Below are positions 5,919 through 16,600 of a stretch of 17,156 nt of DNA, one piece after another. Both the position numbers and the translations under genes were made by a program. The notes under the pieces are model-generated. The model was not told where the DNA came from. It did no database searches and saw only the letters and a list, made by a program, of their open reading frames with translations. Within the stretch, counting starts at the first letter, position 1. Every line of letters starts with the position of its first letter. The stretch comes from Candidatus Nanohalarchaeota archaeon (GTDB lineage: Archaea > EX4484-52 > B79-G9): positions 1 to 17,156 of the forward strand of contig QMVA01000011.1 of NCBI GenBank assembly GCA_003660865.1, in the 5' to 3' direction.

Positions 5919-7646
5919 ATGCCCACACAAACAAAATCCGCAAACACTATAAACTACGCGCAAGAACTCCTAAAAACCCAAACAAAAACCCTCCTAAAAA
6001 AACACAACATCAACGCGCCCATAGAAACCCCACCCGAAAACATAGACGCAGACCTCGCCATGCCGACATTCGCGCTAGCAAAAACCCTAAAAAAACCACC
6101 CCATATAATCGCACAAGACCTCCAAAATTCAATCAACCCCCCGAAAAACACATTAATCAAACAAATAAAAGCCCAAGGCCCATACCTCAACTTCTACAAA
6201 GACAACGAAAAATACACAGGAATTGTCCTGAAAAACATAACAAGCGCAAAACAAAACTACGGAAAAAAACCCGAAAAAAAACAAAAAGTAATGATAGAAT
6301 ACTCGCAAGCCAACACCCACAAAGCATTCCATGTAGGCCACATTCGCGGAACATCACTAGGTGAATCCCTCGCAAGAACAATGAAACACGAAGGCTACCA
6401 CGTAACACAGGCAAACTACCAGGGCGACACAGGCGCCCACGTCGCAAAATGGCTCTGGTGCTACCTCAAATTCCACAAAAACGAAACACCTCCAAAAAAA
6501 CAAAGTGAAAAATGGATAGCATCAATATATGTAGAATCCGTAAAAAAAACCACAAAAGAAAACCAGAAAGAAATAGACAAAATAAACAGCGACCTTGAAA
6601 ACAACACCGACCCTAACCTCACCGCCCTCTGGAAAAAAACAAGAGAATGGAGCCTGAAAAGCCTGCAAGACATATACAAAGACCTGGACGCACACTTTGA
6701 CCACTACTTCTTCGAGCGCCAGATGGAAACAAGAGCAAAAGAAATAGTAAAAGACCTCCTAAAATCAGGCATCGCAAAAATAGACCAGGACGCAACAATA
6801 ATAGACCTAAGAAAATACAACCTCGGCATCTGGGTCCTCCTAAGAAAAGACGGCACATGCCTCTACTCAGCAAAAGACATCGCACTCGCAGAAAAAAAAT
6901 TCAAAAAATACAACATAGACAAAAGCATCTACATAATAGGCGCAGCCCAGTCACTCCACGCACAGCAGCTATTCAAAACCCTCGAACTCATGAACTTCAA
7001 AAACGCAAAAAACTGCCACCACCTCTCATTCGCGGAAGTCCGCCTCCCCACCGGAAAGATGAGCTCAAGAACAGGCGAAAACATACTCTACACAGACATG
7101 CTAGAAGAACTCCTGGCTTACGCAAAACAGGAAGTAACAAAAAGACACCCGGGATGGACCCAAGAAGAAAAAGACACCTCCGCAAAAAACATCACAATCT
7201 GCGCCCTAAAATTCAGCATGCTAAACCAAAGCCCAAACAAGCTGATCACATTCAGCCCGAAAGAAGCCCTCAACTTCGAAGGAGACACAGGCCCATACAT
7301 CCAATACACCCACGCAAGAGCCCACTCAATCCTGAGACAAGCCACCTTCAGCCCGGGATCATTCAACCCCGCACTACTAAAAGAAAAAGAAGAACTGGAC
7401 CTCATAAAAAAACTATCACAATTCCCCGAGGCCGTAACAAAAACATGCGAACAATACGACCCCAACCAGCTCACATCCTACCTCCTCGAACTCTCCCACG
7501 ACTTCAACACCTTCTACCACAAACACCCCGTACTAAAAGCCCAAAAAGAACTCAGCACCGCAAGACTAACACTGGTACAATCAACAATGCAGGTACTAAA
7601 CAACGGCCTGTACCTCTTAGCCATAACCGCCCCAAAGCAAATGTAA
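5919..7646 (+). CDS. argS: Arginyl-tRNA synthetase
   Basis: ArgS charges tRNA-Arg with arginine in an ATP-dependent reaction that, for this enzyme class, requires bound tRNA. The 575-residue class I synthetase shows an N-terminal tRNA-recognition domain (about 1-110). The catalytic core has SQANTHKAFHVGH (129-141) carrying the HIGH signature as HVGH, then YQGDTGAHVAKW (167-178), ERQMETRAKE, KDGTCLYSAKDIA and RLPTGKMSSRTG (375-386) carrying the KMSKS equivalent. The C-terminal DALR anticodon-binding helical domain begins with TGPYIQYTHARAHSI and ends with YLLAITAPKQM. Many archaeal and bacterial ArgRS lack a canonical KMSKS; this one has KMSSR. The ATG at 5919 has only a weak AAGAA upstream, consistent with re-initiation after ald. 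The gene is very rich in A-ending and C-ending codons with many A runs. Its stop codon is directly followed by the stop codon of the convergent giant gene. Confidence 0.97.
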   Translation: MPTQTKSANTINYAQELLKTQTKTLLKKHNINAPIETPPENIDADLAMPTFALAKTLKKPPHIIAQDLQNSINPPKNTLIKQIKAQGPYLNFYKDNEKYTGIVLKNITSAKQNYGKKPEKKQKVMIEYSQANTHKAFHVGHIRGTSLGESLARTMKHEGYHVTQANYQGDTGAHVAKWLWCYLKFHKNETPPKKQSEKWIASIYVESVKKTTKENQKEIDKINSDLENNTDPNLTALWKKTREWSLKSLQDIYKDLDAHFDHYFFERQMETRAKEIVKDLLKSGIAKIDQDATIIDLRKYNLGIWVLLRKDGTCLYSAKDIALAEKKFKKYNIDKSIYIIGAAQSLHAQQLFKTLELMNFKNAKNCHHLSFAEVRLPTGKMSSRTGENILYTDMLEELLAYAKQEVTKRHPGWTQEEKDTSAKNITICALKFSMLNQSPNKLITFSPKEALNFEGDTGPYIQYTHARAHSILRQATFSPGSFNPALLKEKEELDLIKKLSQFPEAVTKTCEQYDPNQLTSYLLELSHDFNTFYHKHPVLKAQKELSTARLTLVQSTMQVLNNGLYLLAITAPKQM

Positions 7647-10600
7647 TCACTCATCATCTTCCTCATCCAGCTCAGCAGCCGCCATCTTCAACTTCTCAAT
7701 AATCTTCTTAACCTCATTATCCTCCGAAAGACCCAAACGACGCGGCTCAACCACCACAGGCAACACATCCACATGCGACCTCTTAGCACGAATCTTAACA
7801 ACCAACCTCTGCTTCAACCGCCTCAAAAACAACACCAACTTACTATCCTTAATCTTCACCTTCAAAAAATCAGCAGTAGACCTCTTCAACGCAGACTCCA
7901 TAGTCTGCATATTCAAAATATCCTTATGCCTTCCCTCCCGTTCGGCCCTGAGACGCTTAAACTCACGAACCTTACCCTTCTTCAAAAGAGCCATATAATC
8001 CTCAATCTCAGAAATTTCACTCTTAGTCTTCAAAAGCTTACTCTGCTCATCAATCATAATCCTGTTAAACACAGTCTCATCAATCTGCCGCCTGAAATAC
8101 TGCCTCTCCGCAGACTTCTTCGTCTTCTCGACAATCCTGCGCCCCCTGTTAAGCTTCACAAGAGCCTCCCCCAACATCATATAAGGCAAAACAATCTCAG
8201 TAAGAAGATAAATCGAGAAAAACATCATAAAAAATAATAGCAAAATCATCTCCTTATTATCAATCAAAAACTTCTTAACCTTAAACCACATCAACTTTGA
8301 CTTTACCCCTGTCATCTGCAACTGTAAACCCAAGACTGCCCTCTGCAAAACAGCAACATCATCATCCTCAACAGCACCTTCAGCAACAGATATCAACTTT
8401 CCAATATCATCATACATCGCTTTCAACCTAACAACATCAAAACCCTCTGATTCATATCTTTCAATCTCAGAACCAACCTCAACCAAAATAGACTTTAACC
8501 TTTGCATCAACAACACATCCTCATTTTCAGACACAACCAAAGTAACAGTCTTAGACTTCTCAGAAGAACCACTCAAAAGCGCAATATTCACAACATAATC
8601 TCCCGGCAGCACACGCAACGGAACATGAACCTCCACAGGAAAATCAAAACCACTACCCACAGGCAGCGTAAACTCATTATCCACAGACACATCACAGCAC
8701 ACCTTGGAAATCCTGGACATAACAACCAAAGGAATATCCCCAGTATTCATAACATGCCCATAAAACGTAGAATTAAACCCCCGGACCACTTCAACCTCTG
8801 AATCCATAAGCACAAAATCAAAACTTCTGCGCTTCACCACCTCCTTCTCAGGCACCACCTCATCATTCATAGGTCTAGTCCAGTTGCCACCAACAGCACC
8901 CGCACCCCCGGCACCGCCATCCCCCCCCGAACCACCAGAATCACCGGGACTCTGTACTGCAGGCTCAACAGTCGTAAGAGTCACAGAATTCAGGCCACCA
9001 TTCCTCGAAGAATCTATCGAATTCACAATAACGCCAAAACCCGATTTAGAAGGAGCAAGATAATCCAGATAAACATACACATTAGAAGTCACATGCTCAA
9101 CCTCATAAACAAACGACCCACATGTAGCCTTCACCCTCGCATCACTCACACCCACGCCCCTCCTGTTCGAAACAGTCACATTTATGGGAACCGCACTCCC
9201 GACACTAAAATAATCACCAAAAGCAAGCGAAGTAATTTCAGTAGAAAGAATATTAGACACAGTAAAGTTGACAGCGCTACTCCCTCCATTTCCGCTCATG
9301 TAAACAGATGCATTTACAATATAGATTGCATCAGTCCTATCAACTGTCGGCATATCACCACCTAATATCTCCCTATAAGAACTGTCTGTGATTTCATTAT
9401 CAACAAGATACTCCAGAGAAGAGGAGTCATTCAAGATAAGAGTCAAATTATACCCGTCAACAATCCTGTCATTGACATCATTTACAACCACCGTAAAATA
9501 CATAGTCTCCCCCTTATTATACACAGTATGATCTGTAACAACCGAAACATTATAGTTATCTGTGGCATTAAAACTAAACGAGCAGTTGGAATATGCCGGA
9601 TTCCCTACGACATCAAAAGCGTAGACTTTACAATCATACTTACCTGTCTCATTAATGCCAGAGAAATCAAACTTATACCTCCCCGGACTGACAATCTCAG
9701 CCGTATAATTCAAAACAGCGCCAAGCGGATAATAAAGTTCAAACAACACATTATCGACCAGCGAATTATCACTGACATTTGCATAGATGGAATTAATATC
9801 ATACAGATTAACAAATTGATACTGAACATAAGACCCCGTAATATTAGGAGGAATAACATCCTCCTCAGTCACATTCAAAAGAATGGTGTCATTATCCATT
9901 ACCCCTAAAACACCCGATTCAACACTCACAGTCAGATTGCTCAAACCAATACTGGAAGAATTGAACATCCAGCTGACCTTACGACCATAAGGATCATCCT
10001 CAACAGTTATATTGCCAACAGACACATTGAGATTACCGCCCGATAGATTAATAACCGAAACATTCTCAATAAATAACGATGAATTGATATCTACAAGGTC
10101 ACCTCCGAGTGGAACAATAAACCAGGTCAAATTCAATATACGATTCACTGGCACAATTATAACAGCATCGGAACCAGAATATATCACATCAACATTACCG
10201 AAATTCACAGAGAAATTCTCCAAAGATGACATACTCTTCCTTGAATAAACAGTGACATTCACCGAATAATTCCCTGAGCGCGAAACATTGCTATAATCCA
10301 ATTCATAAAAATATGTTCCATTAGCACCACCCTTACAACTCAACGTCCTGACATCAACTGCCCCGCGCGGTTTGCTAATGACCGCTTCAACCATCGATAT
10401 CTTCGTAGCATTCCCGGTCACATTTGCATAAATTCCAAGATTACTGGAAACATTCAAAACCGTCTCTGAGAGACCAGTCACAACAGACAGATTAACGACA
10501 TTGAATACATAACCCCAGGGCAGCCTTGCGATATTCCCTGAAGTATCATTCGAAAATATATCAGTAATATTATAACTGCCAACTAAAACAGTTTGATTAT

Positions 10601-13600
10601 ACTCTAACTTCCATATACCTATCCGGTAACCACCCATATCCAGATAAAATGACTGGTTTTCAGGCGTGCCATTCGGCATCAAAACAGATGCCCACACACG
10701 GGAAACATTAAGATTATCAGTTGCCCAGACACCGGCTGAGAAACTCCCATTTATATAGACACTACTTGGACCGTCCCAAAAAGGATTGCTGAGCACTGGA
10801 CTTTCCGTATCCTTGACCTCCAAAGAAACATTAAAGACAGACGAATTATACTTCAATGCTGCATCCACTGCAACAAAAGACATCGTAAAATTACCTGCAC
10901 TGGTAACATTAACAGACCATGCACTGCTATTGCTCGAACCAGAATCAATATCACCATAAGTATAATTCAGCAACATTGCTGACCCCATGTTAACATCAAG
11001 AACCACATCATATGCATCTCCAGTATGGTTTCCTGGAATATACTTATTATCCAAAGTAACATTCAGGACAAACTCTTCACTCTGGTTGACAACACACACT
11101 AAAAGCCCGTTGCACAAAACAGAAGTGATATTAAGATAAGGCGTCCTTATAAGAGTTGTATCTGAATAGACATATCCCAAAATATCAGCATACCACGTCA
11201 CATTCGAATCATTTAATGGAGAAACTCCGGCAATAGAACTGGAATAGACAGACATAACCTTACCGGAAGAATTACCAAAAACAGTAATATTCAAAATAGT
11301 GCCATTCGCATCAGTCCCAAACTCCAAGCTGCAGGAGCCATTCCCAAATTCACAACCGAAAACAGAATTATTGAAAAAATAGACATCCTCTGAAGTGTTC
11401 CACAGGCTGTTTAAAGGCACATACACAGTCATATTAGGATTATCCAAAGTCCTGTTGAAATCAAATGTAACATTGATTGACCTGTTCTCACCCGCAAAGA
11501 TATTGTCTTCATCATCAAGAGTTACCAAAAATCCACCACGAACAACGAGAAACTCATCCGGATCCGAATAAGTAACATTTACATTACCCAAAGTATCATT
11601 CACATAAACAGCCGATACAGTATAAGCACCCAGCACACTGGTATTATACAAAGTGACATTCCAGACATCAACAGAATAATTGCCGCCCATAGGCAAAAGC
11701 GAATAATTAGATACACCATACGGCGCATCAATCGTCGCAATAACACTATCAACATGCCTGTCGCTCACATTGACCCTGAAACTCACAGTCTCATTCTGAT
11801 ATATCCTCTTGCCAGGATAAAATGCATCTGAACTGATATCAAACACCGGGCTCCAAAACACAGGCGGACTATTATCAACAATAAATCCAACAGTAGTATA
11901 ATTGATCAAACCAAGAGTATCATTCGCCGAAATATTCAGCGTATAATTACCAGTATCAGCACAATTAACTGCGACAGTCCCGGCATAAACCATCCCGGCA
12001 CCCGGGCTCAGCTTAATCCTGCCGACATTCTGCATCGTAGTATTAAACACATCAGCAAACACAGAATCAATAGCACCATACGTATCTGACACCTCAGCAG
12101 ATACAAGAATATCATCATCCTCTTTTGCAATAGTGACATTGAGACTTATGACACTCATCAAAGGCGCGCTATCATCAACCACAAACACATAGACCTCTTT
12201 ATTGAGATTACCAAAAGAATCATTAGCATAAAATATTATCTGTTGATTGCCCTCAACATTCCACCCCGGATTAAAAGAAACACCGCTCACAAAAGAAATG
12301 TTCGAACCCACGCCAGCATCATACAAAGTTGAATTAACGCCTATACCTTCATCAGACACATTAACTGTGATATTGTCACTTGACCTGATATAACTGCCAT
12401 TCAGAATAGAGACAGATAAAGACGGCGCAAACGTATCAACAAAATACCTGATAACCGTATGATTCAAATTACCCAGAGCATCCTTAAGCCACAAATCAAG
12501 AGTTTTGTTTCCTCCTGAATCCCATGGATCAAATCCTACATTATCTAAAAAAGACTCATTAACAATAAACTCACTGTTATCGAATTTCAACTCACCAATA
12601 CCCGCACCGTCATCTGCCACATCAACAGTGACATTCCCATCCAGCCTCATGCTCGACCCGTTGACAGGACTGATGGAATCAATATACGGCGGCACATCAT
12701 CCACAAAATAAGAAAACACGGAACGATTGATGTTCCCTGCAACATCACTCACCGACACCTCAAGAGAATTATTCCCGCCGGATGGCCAATCCGGATTAAA
12801 ATATACATCATCGGCTATCGCCTTTTTTACACCGGCCCCATTATAACGATACCACAATTCACTCACACCGGACAAAGAATCATTTACGTCAATCTTGATA
12901 TTTGCGCTTGACTTCAAATATGAATTGTTAGTCGGGTTAACTGAAACAAAAGAAGGCTTCGAAAGATCAATCGAAAAGTTCCTCCCTTTCGTCCTGACAT
13001 CCCCCACATTATTCGTCGAGTTCACAAATACCCTGCAAGTTGACACCCCCTCATTCAAACAATCAGATAATACATTCACATCAAAAGACACATTACATAC
13101 AGTCACGACCCACGATGTATCATTCGACCCGTTTACACGATATCCGCATGTTTGCCCCTGTGGATCAACCTCTGAATGAGAAACAGAAAAAGTCCCGTTA
13201 AGCCAGACATTCTCAGCAGGAGCAGAAATAGCCACAACAGGCGGCGAATTATCAACATTGAATGAAACATTCACAGAATCAGAATTGCCTGCCTTGTCAG
13301 TAGAATTGACTTCAACCACACAACCCGAACTGTTTGTATCAGAGCAATCTGTACCTGTATCAAAACGAAACACCAACAAATCACCACAGTTGACAGAATA
13401 ATACCCACTAAAAGAACCTGGCCAGTTTTTATACCTGTAATAACACTTATCAATATAATCATCACTTGCAGAATAATTAACGCTAATCACCCCCTTAGCC
13501 CACTCCTTATCTACAGGACTGTTAATTGACACATCAGGCTCATCTACATCAAAAACAAACCACGCTGATTCTGTAGCATTATTTCCAAGCTCATCAAAAG

Positions 13601-16600
13601 CAGTAAAGTTTACAGAATAATTGCCAGTGACCCACGAAGACGTATCAACAGACCACGAAAAGTTACAGTCTGAACTAGTGACATTCTTTATCGAACAATT
13701 CAAAATATCAGTAGAGTTATAGATATAATAACTGCAATTCATCAAATTCCTATCCGCTCTGGCGGCCCGAACATCAATGCTAAAATCCTGATTCAGATAT
13801 ACCTCTTCCGGGTAATGTATAACCGCGGTCGGCAAATTATTATCCACCTCAAAAAGCACAGAAAGAGAACGAGTATATCCAAAAGAATCATTCGCATACA
13901 CAGTCAGATTATAATCACCATTAGAGACCTCTGAACTGTTCCAGACCACATCCCATTGTGAGCTTTCATTCAAAGTCCCGTTTGCCACAGTCACATTGAT
14001 GTCATACCAGGAAGCATTGACGCCTATACCTGAATCAGACACAGTAGTCAAAACATCAACCATCCCGGAAACAATTTTCCCTGCCTTCGGACTCTGGATT
14101 GTCATTGACGGCGCCTCCTTATCTATCCTGACAACACTAGTCTCATTATACGGTCCAATATTGCCAAGCGAATCATTAGACCTGAAATGCACATACTTTT
14201 GGCACGTCTCTCCAAAAGAACAATTTACATTTACAACATTAGCTTCAGAATATGAAAGACAATCTGCAGAATCAACATCCTTGACACACGAACTCGTAAC
14301 ATTGCAACCGGCACCACCACCATCATCACATACAAGCAAAATATCTTTATCTTCATCAGCCCATTCATCAGAAGTATAATTGCTGGTCGTGTTAGGTCCC
14401 GTCGTATCCACATGAAACTCATAATAACTGGCATTAAGATTACCGAGTGTATCATTCGACCAGGTATAAAGGCCATGAAGGCCATCAATGCTCCAGCCTG
14501 GATTAAAACCAACTCCACTAAAGATAGTACTATTGGCACCGTCGCCATTATAGTACCACAAAGAATCAACACCCACTCCAGGCGAATCTATCGTATTTAA
14601 AATAACCATATCATCATTTTTGATAAAACTCCCATTGGAAGGGAAAACAATCGTAACAGACGGCGGGCTATTATCCAAAACAAAGCGATAATAAGTCTCA
14701 TTGACATTCCCTGCAGAATCATTTGCCCGGATATAAAGGTCTCTCACTCCATCCCCGCTCCAGCCGGGATTGAAACTAAGCGAAGAATCGAAAGTCACGT
14801 TCAATGATCCGTTATTGTACAAAGACATATCAGGATTATGTTCATATATCCCGACAGTAACATTAGACCATGAACTGACATACGAGCCGTTCTCCGGCTC
14901 CACTGAATCAAACCTAGGCGGCGTATCATCTACAATATACGTAAAGACAGAATAATTCATGTTCCCCAGTGTATCATTCATCCACACCCAGAAGAAACAG
15001 GTGCCTTCACTCGACCATCCCGGATTGAAGCCAACATTATCACTGAATGTCTTATTACTGCCACTGCCATTATAATAAAGAAGCCCCGAAATACCGACAC
15101 CCGAATCATCTGCATCAATAGTAACATTTGAATCAGACCGGATAAATGAACCCGGGGTAGGATTAACAGAAACAACATACGGAGCCGTACTATCAACAAA
15201 ATAAGAATACAATACAGAATAAACATTCCCTGCCCCATCAATCACCCACAACAGCAGGTCATTCCATCCTTCTTCCACCCACCCCGGCACAAAAGGCACA
15301 AGATCAGAAAACGTCCCGTTAACCGGATTCGAGCCGTTGTTATAATATCTGAAAGAAACATAATAATTGTCAGTTGTATTTACAACAAAGGAAAAACCAG
15401 CGGTGACATTAGACTCATTCTGATAAGAGATATTATATATCCCGGGGGGACTATTATCACCAACAAATCGGTACCTGCTATGATTCATATTCCCGGCACT
15501 ATCATTCGCCCAGACATCAAGAAAATGTTCTCCTTCTGTCGTCCAGTTAGGATCAAAGCTGGAATTGACAGCAACCGTGATATTTCCGCTGCCATCATTA
15601 TTATTGTACCAGAACGAATACACATTAAATTTATCCCCCACATTGACAGTAACATTATCACCCGTATTGATATAAGAATCGTTCATTGGCTCAACAGAAC
15701 CAAAAAACGGCGGATTGGAATCAACGAAATACCTTAAATATGTATAATTATAATTGTAAGCCTTATCATACGCCTTCAAATATAGCCACTTCTCGCCGTC
15801 CGTTGACCAGTCTGTCGATATGGAACCGACACTTGAGTACTTATAATTGTAACCATCCCCATAATCGTACCGCAAACGATAAAAAGCCCCCTCATCAGTA
15901 ACATTATAATCTATTACTGCATTGACAGGAACATAAGAATCATATTCTGGATAAATACTTTCATAAACAGGAGCAACCCTGTCAAGAATGATATCATCAC
16001 TGTCCGGCACAACTATAGGCACATTCCCTGCCTCATCCTTTCCCTTCACATAAACAGTCTTAAACCCATCACCCAACGCGCACCCGGATCCGGTTATATT
16101 AAACAAGGAATAAGAGACAGTCCATGGAATCCACTCACTGTAATTTGAATTATCACAGGAAAAAGCAATATAATCTGGTCTATTATCACCGCCGGACATA
16201 TCAGTAATGGTCATCGCAGGCGTCACATCATTCGTAAAACTATCGCCATTCTCAATTAAAATCAGCGGCAGTGCAGGCGGCTCTGTATCAACAGTAAAAT
16301 TAAACGTATCAAACTTGCCCCAGTATCGTGACTTGTCCTGGCAATGGACATAAACAGTATAATCCCCGTCATCAAGACTGGAAATATCAATTGTCCCATT
16401 CACGACCTCAAGTGCCTCATCAAAACTTCCGTCTATCGGACTCAGCAAATCCCCACCTCCATACTCCTCTTTCAAAGGACCGGCACTACCCAAACTCCTG
16501 ACAAAATACTCCGAAGAATCAACATAAGAATATAGCTCCTTATCGTGACAAAGTGCAATTATTACAGGATCAGAATTCGTAATAACAGGCTCAACACTAA

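Noticed and set aside
6857..7702. Plus-strand 281-codon open frame overlapping argS
   Set aside because: It is read in another frame of the argS coding DNA, is dominated by Pro, Arg, His and Lys, and has no recognisable domain; it arises from the A/C-rich composition.
8885..8952. C-run-rich stretch as a sequencing error or frameshift site
   Set aside because: The frame is kept through it and encodes a plausible Gly/Ser-rich linker, so no break is indicated.
7773..10248. Several plus-strand frames of 78-154 codons opposite the giant gene
   Set aside because: All lie antisense to the uninterrupted Ig-repeat frame and give Asn/Ile/Thr/His-rich sequence without domains or binding sites.
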